From Pontibacter coccineus (lineage in GTDB: Bacteria > Bacteroidota > Bacteroidia > Cytophagales > Hymenobacteraceae): a DNA stretch of 64,000 nucleotides. The translations under genes and the position numbers were made by a program. The notes below the pieces were generated by a model that was given only the letters and a program-made list of their open reading frames with translations, made no database searches and was not told the DNA's origin. The DNA lies in assembly GCF_030546575.1 (NCBI RefSeq), contig NZ_JAUOTN010000003.1, positions 62,001 to 126,000 of the forward strand, given 5' to 3'. Numbering within the stretch: the first letter of the stretch is position 1; each line of letters opens with the position of its first letter. Of the stretch, positions 8,756 through 18,900 are shown one piece after another.

Positions 8756-9256
8756 ATGTACATCAGTCTTTATACAGCCCGACAACTGCGTAGGATCAAA
8801 GACCGGCTGCTTTGGTTAGGGCTGTTTATGGCAAGTGGAGGTGCGGCGGCACTACTTTACAATCTTATACTACGGCAGGAAGCCCGCTGGTTATGGGGAA
8901 TGGCAGCCTTCGTAATTGTTCTGGTCGGACTATACCTGCTGGCACTCGGCACGGGTAAAATATCGCTCAAAAATACTTTTGTGGCCATATCGCCGGACAG
9001 GATCTCTTACAGGCTTAACTTTTACGGCAAGGAGTATACCTTGGACTGGAGCAGTATAGCGGCTGTGCATTTTAGCGACCACTGCGTACTTTTTGACTTA
9101 CGGGGCGACCGCCAGAAGTCACTACTTCTTTCCGGTATCGAAAGTCACAACACGGCCAGCCAGGTGGCGTTGGGTCTACAGGTGGCTGCACTGGAGCGCA
9201 ATGTAACTGTCAATGGTGTGCGGTTTAATGTAGCTGGGCCGGCCAAAGGCTTTTAA
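8756..9256 (+). CDS. Two-TM membrane protein with PH-like tail, paralog 3 of 3
   Basis: 166 residues from the ATG at 8756, chosen because MYISLYTARQL matches the start of paralog 2. Two membrane segments follow, then a tail with VAISPDRISYRLNFYGKEY, LDWSSIAAVHF and VLFDLRGD. It is separated from paralog 2 by about 400 bases and probably has its own promoter, so its regulation may differ. Function unknown. Confidence 0.75.
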   Translation: MYISLYTARQLRRIKDRLLWLGLFMASGGAAALLYNLILRQEARWLWGMAAFVIVLVGLYLLALGTGKISLKNTFVAISPDRISYRLNFYGKEYTLDWSSIAAVHFSDHCVLFDLRGDRQKSLLLSGIESHNTASQVALGLQVAALERNVTVNGVRFNVAGPAKGF

Positions 9257-9514
9257 GATTCCTTTCTTTTGTCTACACAGCGGCTTTCCCCCGTCGCTGT
9301 TAGCTCTCTTCCTTTTCCTGAGCTCTTCTTGATCAGGTGGCATCCAGAGGCTGCTTATCCCATAGCGAAGCTGCTTGCTTTTGGGAGATAATCAGAATAT
9401 AGATGTGATGTTTTAGTAATATGGATTTAAAAAATATGATTAATTAATTTTTTAATATATATTTTTATTTTAATATTGCAATAGATAATCTTCTCTCACC
9501 TAACCAAACAGCTA

Positions 9515-9751
9515 ATGAAATTAAGATTCTATGCGGCTTTAATCAGTGCCCTGATGCTTTTTTCGTTTGCCAGCTTCGCAAAAGCTGACCTGAAGTCTGC
9601 TACGTATGAGAAAACGACCAAGGCCAGGAAACAGGCAGTATCTGGTAATAAAGCCGCTGCGTATTTTTCGTTTAAGTCTTCGGCCTACAAAAAAGATGGC
9701 CTGGTAAAAAAGAAGCGTTACAAAAAAGGCAGCTGCCCAGTTTTCGACTAA
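9515..9751 (+). CDS. Small basic secreted protein, unknown
   Basis: 78 residues. A signal peptide (MKLRFYAALISALMLFSFASFAKA) is followed by about 54 residues very rich in Lys, Ser, Ala and Tyr, ending in KKGSCPVFD with one cysteine. No known family recognised. A strongly A/T-rich leader (9420-9514) and a good terminator just downstream make it a stand-alone transcription unit, which supports it being real. Confidence 0.65.
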   Translation: MKLRFYAALISALMLFSFASFAKADLKSATYEKTTKARKQAVSGNKAAAYFSFKSSAYKKDGLVKKKRYKKGSCPVFD

Positions 9752-9780
9752 TTTACAAGTACCTTCCCGTAGAATATCTC

Positions 9781-9808
9781 AAGCAGCCTCGTGGCTGCTT
9801 ATTTTTTT
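9781..9808 (+). terminator. Intrinsic terminator after the small secreted protein
   Basis: Eight-base perfect stem AAGCAGCC / GGCTGCTT with a TCGT tetraloop, followed by a T-rich run. Confidence 0.85.
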
Positions 9809-9931
9809 AAAAGCAGCACATGACGCAACTGCATGGTATAAGCACTTCAGCAGTCAAATTACATAGTAGCGAGGCGCCGGGGTTATAGTTTTGGAGCAAT
9901 TGTTTTCGGAACTTGCGGCTTTAATCTGACT

Positions 9932-11098
9932 ATGGCCGAGCTGAAAACACGTGTGTATGGACTTCAATTTGGATTGCTGTGCCTGAGCTCTTTTCTTTTC
10001 TTTGCAAGCTTCAACATGATCATTCCGGAGCTGCCCAACTACATCACACAGCTGGGCGGTGCCGAGTACAAGGGACTGATCATTTCGCTCTTCACGCTGA
10101 CAGCCGGCCTTTCACGGCCTTTTAGCGGGCAGTTGGCCGACAAGATGGGGCGTATACCTGTCATGCTGATCGGGGGAACTGTCTGCATTTTGTGCGGTTT
10201 CCTATACCCCATCACCGGTTCGGTAGCGGCATTTTTGCTGCTGCGTCTGGTGCACGGCTTCTCGACGGGGTTTACGCCGACCGGCACGGCTGCCTATGTA
10301 GCCGACATCATCCCGACGGAGCGCAGGGGGGAAGCGACCGGACTATTGGGTCTGGCCGGTAGTCTGGGTATGGCAGCGGGGCCAGCTATGGGCGCCTCTA
10401 TCGCCAACAGCTTTTCGCTGGATGCCATGTTTTACTCTTCTTCAGCTGCCGCCTTTTTGTCGGTGGCCGTGGTGGCCCGCATGCGCGAAACGCTGGACAA
10501 CCCAAACCGCTTCCGGATGGGACTGCTCAAAATTTCCCGCAAAGAGATCTTTGAGCCCCGCGTGCTCAACCCCTCCATTGTGATGATGCTCACGGTGGTT
10601 TCCTTCGGCATCATCCTCACGATCATTCCTGATTTCAGTGAACACCTGGGCATTCAGAACAAAGGCCTTTTCTTTACTAGCTTTACGCTATCCTCGCTGG
10701 CCATCCGTTTCCTGGCTGGCCGGGCCTCCGATAAGTATGGCCGCATCCGGGTGCTCAAGGTCAGTTCGGGGCTGCTGGTCGTCGCGATGGGGTTGATCGG
10801 CTTGGCGGACACGGCGACAGAACTGTTGCTGGCAGCGGCTGTGTTCGGTGTGGCGGTGGGCATGAACTCCCCGACGGTTTTCGCCTGGACCATCGACCTG
10901 AGCCATCCGGAGCGCCGTGGGCGGGCGATGGCGACCATGTACATCGCGCTAGAGGCAGGTATAGGATTCGGCGCCCTGTCTTCCGGCTGGATCTATGCTA
11001 ACGACCCTACCAGGTTCAGCCTGGTGTTCTGGACAGGCGGCGCATTCGCCCTGCTCGGGTTCCTATACCTCAATTTTGTAGTAAAAGACCGGAAGTAG
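9932..11098 (+). CDS. MFS transporter
   Basis: 388 residues, about 12 membrane helices. The major facilitator signature between helices 2 and 3 is GQLADKMGRIPVM, repeated in weaker form after helix 8 (GRASDKYGRIRVL). It exports or imports a small solute by proton antiport or symport; the closest general type is the drug/metabolite efflux group, but the substrate cannot be read from sequence. A TAGTTTTG at 9886-9893 could be the -7 element. Alone between two terminator-like hairpins. Confidence 0.85.
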   Translation: MAELKTRVYGLQFGLLCLSSFLFFASFNMIIPELPNYITQLGGAEYKGLIISLFTLTAGLSRPFSGQLADKMGRIPVMLIGGTVCILCGFLYPITGSVAAFLLLRLVHGFSTGFTPTGTAAYVADIIPTERRGEATGLLGLAGSLGMAAGPAMGASIANSFSLDAMFYSSSAAAFLSVAVVARMRETLDNPNRFRMGLLKISRKEIFEPRVLNPSIVMMLTVVSFGIILTIIPDFSEHLGIQNKGLFFTSFTLSSLAIRFLAGRASDKYGRIRVLKVSSGLLVVAMGLIGLADTATELLLAAAVFGVAVGMNSPTVFAWTIDLSHPERRGRAMATMYIALEAGIGFGALSSGWIYANDPTRFSLVFWTGGAFALLGFLYLNFVVKDRK

Positions 11099-11305
11099 CA
11101 GGCAGGTTCTATAAGAGCAGGTATAGCTCATTCTTGAATACTGTGCTGAGGCTTTCTACATAGGAAGGCCTCTTTTATTGCTCACACGCCGCTGCCGACA
11201 ATATTTCGCTCCAGAAATAGTCAGAGGACATTGCTTGAACGTATAGCAATCTGTTGTGAAGACTGCAATAAAACAATAGCCAGGACCAGTTGTTTCTCCA
11301 TCATC

Positions 11306-12148
11306 ATGTCAGCGATCAGCCAAGCTTTTATTGACCACCTGACAGCTGTGCACCAGCAGTCCCGCCATGTAGTGCCACACTCTATGAGCTGTGCCTTTCT
11401 GGAGGGCCTGCTGCAATTGCTCTTTCCATCGCTTTCAGAACGCTCTTTCAGCTCCCGGTCCGAAGTAGAGGCCTATGTGATGCTGCTACACTCCGATCTG
11501 GAGAAGATACTGTATAGGATAGAGGAGCGCCTGCCCGGTAAGCCCTACGAGATAGCGGACGCCTACTTCGCCTCTCTGCCGGACCTGCAGCAGCAGCTCA
11601 ACGACGATGCCGCCGCCATAGAGGAAGGAGACCCGGCCGCTGTAAACGTAGACGAGGTGATCCGGACCTATCCCGGCTTTTTTGCCGTGGCCGTGTACAG
11701 GCTGGCGCATCAGTTTTGCCGCATGGGCGTGCCCCTGCTACCACGCGTGCTCGCTACCTACGCCCATACCAGAACAGGAATAGACATCCATCCGAGAGCT
11801 AACATAGGCGCCCGGTTCTGCATAGACCACGGCACCGGCATCGTGATCGGGGAGACGACCGACATCGGAAACAGTGTGAAGATATACCAGGGTGTGACGC
11901 TGGGAGCGCTCAGTGTCGAGAAATCGATGGCCAATGTGAAGCGGCACCCGACAATTGAAGACAATGTGATTATTTACGCCGGAGCGACAATACTGGGCGG
12001 TAAGACGGTGGTGGGGCACGACAGCATTATAGGAGGGAATGTGTGGCTGACCGAAAGTGTGCCCTCTTTTGCCAGGGTGTACCACCGTCCGCAGATCAAA
12101 GTGAGTTATTATGAAGATAGAGCTGATGTTCTGAATTTTTCAATCTAA
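11306..12148 (+). CDS. cysE: Serine O-acetyltransferase
   Basis: 280 residues from the ATG at 11306 (the frame is open to 11231 but MSAISQAFID is the natural start). It makes O-acetylserine from serine and acetyl-CoA, the first step of cysteine synthesis. An N-terminal helical domain precedes the left-handed beta-helix of hexapeptide repeats, with GIDIHPRANIGARFCIDHGTGIVIGET containing the catalytic Asp/His. The C-terminal HRPQIKVSYYEDRADVLNFSI ends in Ile, as in forms that dock into cysteine synthase. The next gene, 12 bases on, is that enzyme. Confidence 0.93.
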   Translation: MSAISQAFIDHLTAVHQQSRHVVPHSMSCAFLEGLLQLLFPSLSERSFSSRSEVEAYVMLLHSDLEKILYRIEERLPGKPYEIADAYFASLPDLQQQLNDDAAAIEEGDPAAVNVDEVIRTYPGFFAVAVYRLAHQFCRMGVPLLPRVLATYAHTRTGIDIHPRANIGARFCIDHGTGIVIGETTDIGNSVKIYQGVTLGALSVEKSMANVKRHPTIEDNVIIYAGATILGGKTVVGHDSIIGGNVWLTESVPSFARVYHRPQIKVSYYEDRADVLNFSI

Positions 12149-12160
12149 AAAGACACGTAT

Positions 12161-13078
12161 ATGAAAGCGCATAGCATACTTGAAACAATAGGCAGGACGC
12201 CCCATGTAAGAATCAACCGCATGTTCAAGGATAAATCGGAAGTGTGGATGAAACTGGAGCGCGCCAACCCGGGCGGCAGCATCAAAGACCGCATTGCCTT
12301 GGCCATGATCGAAGACGCTGAAACAAAGGGCATCCTTAAAAAGGATAGTGTGATCATCGAGCCAACCTCTGGTAACACCGGCGTGGGGCTGGCCATGGTC
12401 GCCGCCGTAAAAGGGTACCACCTGATTCTGGTGATGCCGGAGTCCATGTCCATAGAGCGGCGCAGGCTGATGACGGCTTATGGGGCCAAACTGGAGCTGA
12501 CGCCACGCGAAAAGGGCATGAAAGGTGCCATAGAACGTGCCCGCGAATTACTCGAGGAACACGAATCCTCCTGGATGCCCATGCAGTTTGATAACGAGGC
12601 CAACACGCAGGTACACATCGAAACCACAGCGCAGGAGATCCTGTCTGACTTTCCGGAAGGATTCGATTACATGATCACCGGGGTAGGCACCGGCGGGCAT
12701 ATAACAGGTGTGGCCAAGGTGCTGAAGCGACATTTTCCTAACCTCAAGGTATACGCGGTGGAGCCTTCCGCCTCGCCGGTGCTGAGCGGCGGACAGCCGG
12801 GGCCGCACCCGATACAAGGTGTAGGCGCGGGGTTTGTGCCCTCTATCATGGACACCAGTTTGTTGGACGGCGTGGTGCAGGTAGCAGCCGACGATGCTTA
12901 CGACTTTGCAAGACGAGCCGCCATGGAGGAAGGCATATTTGTAGGCATATCGTCGGGCGCGTCTTTGGCGGCGGTGCAGCAGAAATTGGACGAAGAGATT
13001 CCGGATGGTGCCCGGGTACTGACCTTCTGCTACGATACAGGGGAGCGATATTTATCAGTAGAGGGCCTTTTTGTGTAG
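12161..13078 (+). CDS. cysK: Cysteine synthase (O-acetylserine sulfhydrylase)
   Basis: 305 residues. A PLP enzyme that turns O-acetylserine and sulfide into cysteine. The PLP lysine is in NPGGSIKDR, the substrate loop is [12 protein letters not shown], the phosphate loop is [10 protein letters not shown], and SSGASLAA lies near the C-terminus. Length and motifs are standard. Co-transcribed with cysE and probably in a complex with it. Confidence 0.95.
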   Translation: MKAHSILETIGRTPHVRINRMFKDKSEVWMKLERANPGGSIKDRIALAMIEDAETKGILKKDSVIIEPTSGNTGVGLAMVAAVKGYHLILVMPESMSIERRRLMTAYGAKLELTPREKGMKGAIERARELLEEHESSWMPMQFDNEANTQVHIETTAQEILSDFPEGFDYMITGVGTGGHITGVAKVLKRHFPNLKVYAVEPSASPVLSGGQPGPHPIQGVGAGFVPSIMDTSLLDGVVQVAADDAYDFARRAAMEEGIFVGISSGASLAAVQQKLDEEIPDGARVLTFCYDTGERYLSVEGLFV

Positions 13079-13090
13079 GGTATACTTCTA

Positions 13091-13133
13091 AAAAAGCGCC
13101 GCCTGTTGCCAAATGCAACAGGCGGCGCTTTTT
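13091..13133. terminator. Bidirectional terminator with a 19-base perfect stem
   Basis: Arms 13091-13109 and 13115-13133 are perfectly complementary (core GCGCCGCCTGTTGC), with a 5-base loop and A/T tracts on both ends. It lies between convergent cysK and the DUF2267 gene, ending 4 bases before the latter's stop. Confidence 0.92.
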
Positions 13134-13137
13134 CTAT

Positions 13138-13572
13138 TTAGGCAGCCAGCAGTTCCTGGATGTCCTCGTTCAGCGATTCTTTCACTTTCTGCAGCTGACC
13201 GTCGGTTATGGTGCGTTGCAGGGCCTGGAACACGGCCCGGAAAGCCGCAGTGATTTCTTCATCCTGCTGAAAGTCATTGTCAGCGGCAAAGGCGTTTTTG
13301 TTTCGGATGTAATTGATCCAGTCGTTCGCATCCCGGATTTTCACAGGTACCTTATTCAGATCATACTGATCAAAGTAGACACCTTTCCAGAAAACGGGAA
13401 GCTGAGCAGCGAATTGTATGGCATCATGTACAGGCATTCTATCCCGTACAGATTGCAGCACAGCCCTGAAAATACGACCGGCTTTGTTGAGATCCTCCGT
13501 CTGTAGCTCTGCTGCTACATCCTTCAGCAGCAATGCTGCATCTTTGGTGCTGTCTTCAAAAATAAATGGCAT
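13138..13572 (-). CDS. DUF2267 family protein
   Basis: 144 residues, all-helical, cytoplasmic. The DUF2267 pattern is visible in RAVLQSVRDRMPVHDAIQFAAQLPVFWKGVYFDQYD. The family has no firm function; members often occur as small stress-related proteins. Alone on the minus strand, reading into a shared terminator with cysK. Confidence 0.8.
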   Translation of the reverse strand: MPFIFEDSTKDAALLLKDVAAELQTEDLNKAGRIFRAVLQSVRDRMPVHDAIQFAAQLPVFWKGVYFDQYDLNKVPVKIRDANDWINYIRNKNAFAADNDFQQDEEITAAFRAVFQALQRTITDGQLQKVKESLNEDIQELLAA

Positions 13573-13846
13573 AGATCCTCCCTTCTTTAAGCGTTACGTC
13601 CTATATGGTACGGGCAGGAGGGGGGCATGTTCCCTAATACCCGGCTTATCAGGTATAGCGGAGCCAGGATGTGGTAGTTCAGAAGAATGAATCACGGCAG
13701 TGTCATAATCAACTGCAGAAAGGTGCTATCGGAGTTAACAGGCAAAAAAGTTATAATTCCCTGAGGTATAATGAGATTAGAGACATTTGAGTTGATTAAG
13801 TATAAAAGTATCTATATATTGTACCGGTATAGAGCCATTACGAAGT

Positions 13847-15574
13847 ATGAATACGCAAGTCTCCTCGGTAGCACATTCGATTTTTAATAACAAAGGCGCC
13901 TTTGCGTTACTGCTCGGCTCCGGGGTTGCCGGGAATGCTGGTATACCTGCAGCCAGAGAGATAGCCACTGACCTGATCAGGCAGATAGCGGTGCTGGAAA
14001 ATGCGAAATGTGAGCCGAACCCGGAGGAGTGGTTTTTTGAGCGGTTCGGAGAGAAGCCCGGTTATGCGAGCCTGCTCGAGCCGCTCGCCAACACTGAGAC
14101 GGAGCGGCATAATTTGTTGAGAAGGTACTTCGAGCCCAGTGAGGCAGAGTTGGAGCAGGGACTGAAAAAACCGACGAACGCCCATCAAATAATTGCCCGC
14201 CTGGTGAGCAAGGGGTATGTACGGGTTATCCTGACGACCTCCCTGGACAGGCTGATGGAAAATGCCTTGAGATGCATAGGTATAGAGCCCGTTGTGATCA
14301 GCGGCCCCAGTCATATCGTGAACTCCCTGCCGATCGTCCATGCCCGGGTTACAGTCATCAAGATCAACGGGGACTACATTGATTCCAGCTTCCTGAATAT
14401 AAAGAGCGAGGCAGACAAGTATGAAGAGCGCCTTTCGGAGCTGCTGCGCTATGTGTCCGACAACTTCGGACTGATTACCTGCGGATGGTCAGCGGAAAGT
14501 GACAGTGTGTTGAAAGAGGCGCTGGAGACTTCCAACAAATTCAGATTCTCCAACTACTTCACTTATTCAGACAAGCTTGGAAATGAGTTAGAAGAGCTAG
14601 CCTACATCAGGCGGGGGAAAGCGGTGAGCATCACAAATGCCGACTCGTTCTTCAAAGAACTGCAGGAAAAAGTAGAGGCGCTTGAAAATGCAAGGCCTGC
14701 GAACCTTTCAAGATCACAGATCGCAATCGTCGAACTGAAGAAGCATATTGTGCAGGTCGACCAGATCATATCGCTTCATGACCTCGTCAGGGGTGAAATT
14801 GATCGGTTAAATGATAGCTTCAATGCGCTGCCGGTTACGGGTATACCTTCTAAGGAAGAGATAAAGGAGCGGGTAAATTACTACTTCCAGCAGTCCAATA
14901 CGCTTAGCGCACTGTTTGTGAATGGTGTTTATTGGGGGAGAGAACAGCACCATTCCATTTGGCTCAATAGCCTGGCCTGTTTTACATCCGAAAAAGAGCG
15001 GGAAGGTGAGGGTGGCGTGTGGCATGACCTGGAAACCCTGCCCGGGCTTATTTTTCTTTACAGCATAGGGCTGGCCAGCATTCTCAAGAAAGACTACAAG
15101 TTATTGTCCAGGATGTTTTCCATGACATCTCACGTGAGGTATGGTGAAGCGCCGATTCTGGATCATGTCCATGTGGCGAAGGTACTCGATTACGACACTT
15201 TGCGGGAAGCGCTGGGAAACAGGCAGCTCGTACCCATGTCCGAGTTGTTGTACTCAGAGCTGAAACCGCTCTTTAGCTCCTTCCTGCCGCACAGCAAAGA
15301 CTATGAAAACCTGTTCGACAGATTTGAATACCTGCTGGCTCTGTCCCACACCAAGATAATGGGGAAAGGCCGAATTCCTGTCGGCAGGTTCGGGTATAGG
15401 GTGAAACAGCATGGCGTCAAGCACCCTTTCGAACAGATCGCGTCTGAGCTCGGAAACCATACAGAAGGCAACAGCCTGTTCTCCCCCTCTCTGTTTGTCG
15501 ATATCACTGACCTAAAGCATACCGAGAAGAAATTCAAAGAATACTTTGACAAGCTTTCGGGGTATTATTTTTAA
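13847..15574 (+). CDS. SIR2-family protein, possible anti-phage NADase
   Basis: 575 residues. Residues about 15-270 are a SIR2-like Rossmann domain: LLLGSGVAGNAGIP (NAD loop, 22-34), LTTSLDRLMENAL (129-141), VIKINGDYIDS (170-180) and GLITCGWSAESD (208-219). The rest is a helical domain without a recognised family. Related stand-alone SIR2 proteins in bacteria deplete NAD+ in phage defence. Two key positions differ from the usual motifs: TTSLD instead of TTNxD and KINGD instead of KxHGD. So catalysis may be altered or lost. The gene stands alone, beside a tRNA gene, as islands often do, but no integrase is visible. Confidence 0.75.
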   Translation: MNTQVSSVAHSIFNNKGAFALLLGSGVAGNAGIPAAREIATDLIRQIAVLENAKCEPNPEEWFFERFGEKPGYASLLEPLANTETERHNLLRRYFEPSEAELEQGLKKPTNAHQIIARLVSKGYVRVILTTSLDRLMENALRCIGIEPVVISGPSHIVNSLPIVHARVTVIKINGDYIDSSFLNIKSEADKYEERLSELLRYVSDNFGLITCGWSAESDSVLKEALETSNKFRFSNYFTYSDKLGNELEELAYIRRGKAVSITNADSFFKELQEKVEALENARPANLSRSQIAIVELKKHIVQVDQIISLHDLVRGEIDRLNDSFNALPVTGIPSKEEIKERVNYYFQQSNTLSALFVNGVYWGREQHHSIWLNSLACFTSEKEREGEGGVWHDLETLPGLIFLYSIGLASILKKDYKLLSRMFSMTSHVRYGEAPILDHVHVAKVLDYDTLREALGNRQLVPMSELLYSELKPLFSSFLPHSKDYENLFDRFEYLLALSHTKIMGKGRIPVGRFGYRVKQHGVKHPFEQIASELGNHTEGNSLFSPSLFVDITDLKHTEKKFKEYFDKLSGYYF

Positions 15575-15689
15575 GGTAGCGAATTGAATTGATGCAGATG
15601 GAAAAGGCGGCTTTGAGCTTGTAGGTATAAGATATACCTTTTATTTATTACCAAAGTACAGTTGCAGGTATAGCCTGGCGTAAAAAAGA

Positions 15690-15715
15690 AAAGGCAACCT
15701 GTATAGGTTGCCTTT
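15690..15715 (-). terminator. Terminator of tRNA-Ala
   Basis: Ten-base perfect stem AAAGGCAACC / GGTTGCCTTT with a 6-base loop, directly after the tRNA 3' end on the minus strand and followed there by a T-rich run. Confidence 0.85.
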
Positions 15716-15716
15716 G

Positions 15717-15790
<74 letters not shown>

Positions 15791-15858
15791 GTTTGAGTGT
15801 CACAAAATTAGAACAAATTTTGAATATGCAAAAGCCTAAGCGCTAGATTTTGAAAATA

Positions 15859-15888
15859 AAAAAGGCGGGACATTTGTCCCGCCTTTTT
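15859..15888. terminator. Terminator downstream of the first TonB-dependent receptor
   Basis: Thirteen-base perfect stem with core GGCGGGAC / GTCCCGCC, ATTT loop, and A/T runs at both ends. It ends 20 bases before the receptor's stop codon position on the minus strand. Confidence 0.9.
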
Positions 15889-15907
15889 CTGTATAAGCTA
15901 TTTCTGC

Positions 15908-18900
15908 CTAGTTGAAGATATAGCGCAGACCAAGCTGTGCATACCAGGTAGTTGAAAGCGTTGTTACGTCTCTGAATGGTTCTGTAGGAAGCACAGTTTG
16001 TCCGTTCTCCGTAACAGTTCTCATCTGGAAAGTAGGTACACCATCAGCACTGATAGGAGCGTCTTTGGTGTTGGTTGTCAGGATGCTCTGTGCATTGTTG
16101 AATGCTGTGCTGATACCCCAGTTAGAGTTGATCAGGTTGCCGATGTTCATTACGTCAGCGCTTATCTGAAGCGTGTTACGCTTGCCACCGATGTTGGTGT
16201 AGATGTCCTGTAGCAATCTGAAGTCGAAACGGTTCAACCAAGGCATCAGGGCGCCATTACGCTCAGCATACTGACCGCGTCTGGAGCTCAGGTAGTCATC
16301 GTTGTTGATAAAGTTATCAAAGGCCGTACGCTGTTGATCAGCAGTAAATAGCACAGCGCCCGTTTTGCCGTCCTTAATGTCAGCGAAGTTCAGGTTATCT
16401 ACATTGTTCGGTACATACAGCAGGTCGGCATTGATACCATCTTTGTTGATGTCACCATTGTAGGTATAAGAGAAACGTCCCTGATGTGAACCGTTGTAGA
16501 ACAAGGATACAGTAGTAGCCAGGTGGTTGAAGTAGTTTACTTTATAAGAAAGGCTACCTACCACGTTATGAGGCACTGCATACTGAGAGTTATAAAGGTT
16601 CTGCTCGTTCGGGCCGTTTACAGACGGGCTACCTAACCATGCAGAAGAAGCGTTTGATCCAGGGTTACTAGAAACTTCAGTAGCGTAAGTATAGGTATAG
16701 TAAAGTGAACCAAACAAACCATTGCGAGACGGAAGAGAAAGACCAACCGTGCTGCTGAAAGATTCTCCTTTCTTAGCAGTATTAGTCAGCACTACAGCAG
16801 TGTTAGCGTTAACAGCTTCATTATATTTTGTGCTGTTTGCACCTGCTGGGTAGTATCCTCTGTTGTCGTTCTCGCCTTCACCACCGTAGTTCAGCGTTAT
16901 AGGAGCATCTTTTCTGTTAGCACCAAACTGGTAAGCTGCATTCACGTCTTTTGTGTAGATAACGTCAGCAGTGGCTACCAGCGGTGTACCAGGGATCGTG
17001 TAGTCAGCACCAATGCTTGTTCTCCATACCTTAGGCATTCTGAACTCGTTGTCAACCAGGGCAAAGCTTGTAGGAACACCAGCTCTTGGGTTTTTGATGA
17101 ACACGTTCTGAGCGCTTGCCGGCGTGTTGTTCAACCAGTAGTATTGTTCCGGTTGGAAACGGATGTCACCAATCCAACCTGCAACTGATGCATAGCTGTT
17201 AGGTTCTACGTTGTTCTGGATTACACCAGAGTTCGATGGCATGTTTGTCAACCATACGAAAGGAACACGGCCGTTGAACAGACCAGTACCACCACGCAGC
17301 TGCAAAGAACCATCACCAAAGGCGTCAAAGTTGAAGCCGATACGTGGAGCCAGCATGATTCTGGATTTTGGCCATTCGCTGGTCGTGTACTTTTTGTCGC
17401 CGCCTTCCGGAGATCTCAGCGTAAGCTCATCAATAGACGGGTTGGCAGTCAGGTCGTTCATGTAAACAGGCAAGTCTGCACGCAAACCTAATGTCAGGTC
17501 CAGTCTGTCAGTAGCAGCAAATTTATCCTGGATGTAAGCACCTGCTGTACCCAATACGATTGGAGCATAAGGGTCCTGACCTTCGTAAGGGTAAGTCAGA
17601 CCGAACATGATTGGAGCCACTTCATTTGGAGTACCTGTTGTCAGGAAGTCTTCAACAGAGTTGTAGCGGTAGTAAGATGTACCCAAACGGATGTACTGGT
17701 TACCAAACTTCTGCGACTCAAATGTAGCACCACCAGTGATGGTGTGCTTGCCAGCCAGGTAGGTCAGGTTGTTGGTGATGCTGTAGTTGTTATTCAGTAC
17801 GTCGTTTCCAAACGTAAACAACTCATAGCCAAAAGTCATGTAGTTGGTGCCACCATTCCAGATATCAACCATTGGGAAGATCTCACTAGGAGATTTACGC
17901 GTATCCTGGATGCGGCTATACGTTGCCAGTAACTGGTTAGAAAGACGGGAAGAGAAAGTGCTGTTCAATTCAGCAGAAGCCGAACGAACGATGTTCTCTG
18001 TATCGTACATGGTTTTAGCAAAAGCCATAGACTGGTCGCTCACGCGGTTTACAGTAGAGCGCGGGCTTGGGCCTGAGCTGCCGTTCACCAAAGAACCAGC
18101 CTCGCCTTTCACCTGGTTGTAACGAACAGCAAGTTTATGGTTGTCGTTGATGTTCCAGTCAATACGAGCCAGTAAGTTGGTGCTCTTAGTGCCATTGTCG
18201 TTTGCGTAGCCTTCGTAAGCGCCTGGGTCATAACCCCAGGTGTTGATCAGGTGGTTACGCACCGCTTCAAGGTCAGATCTCTTGGTTCTGGCAATGTTTT
18301 GGTCAGGGTTAGCTACACCATCATCAGATGCTTTCCAAAGGTTTACAGCAAATGGGTTAGTGCCTTTTTCGTCGATGTTCTCAGCATTTACGAAGAAAAA
18401 CAGTTTATTCTTGATAATCGGACCACCTAAACGGAAACCTAAAGTACGGCTTGATGTTTCGTTGCCCTGATCAAGTTTTTCGCCATTTACTCTTCTGCCA
18501 TTCATGTCCTGGTTACGGTAGAAACCATATACTGAACCAGAGAACTCGTTGTTACCGCTACGGGTAACGGCATTGATGCCAGCACCCGTAAAGCCTGACT
18601 GACGAACGTCGAAAGGAGCGATGTTTACTTGTACCTGCTCAATCGCGTCAATAGAGATAGGCTGTGACCTGCCACCAGGAAGTGGATTGGAATTCAAGCC
18701 AAATCCGTTGTTAAAGTTTGCACCATCAATCTGTACGTTGTTAAAACGACCATCACGACCTGCAAAGCCATTACCGTTAGCCTGTGGCGTAAGTCGGGTA
18801 AAGTCTGTAAGGCTACGTGTTACGGTAGGCAATGTAGCAATCTGCTCAGTGCTCACGTTAGTCGCGGCGCCAGTTCTCTGGGCGTTGAATACCGAAGACT

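Noticed and set aside
11148-11175. Hairpin GAGGCTTTC/GGAAGGCCTC after the MFS gene
   Set aside because: Stem has a bulge and only a short T run; too weak to list as a terminator.
13573-15716. Prophage or integrative element at the tRNA-Ala gene
   Set aside because: No integrase, no duplicated tRNA end and no phage genes seen; only the SIR2 gene is accessory-like.
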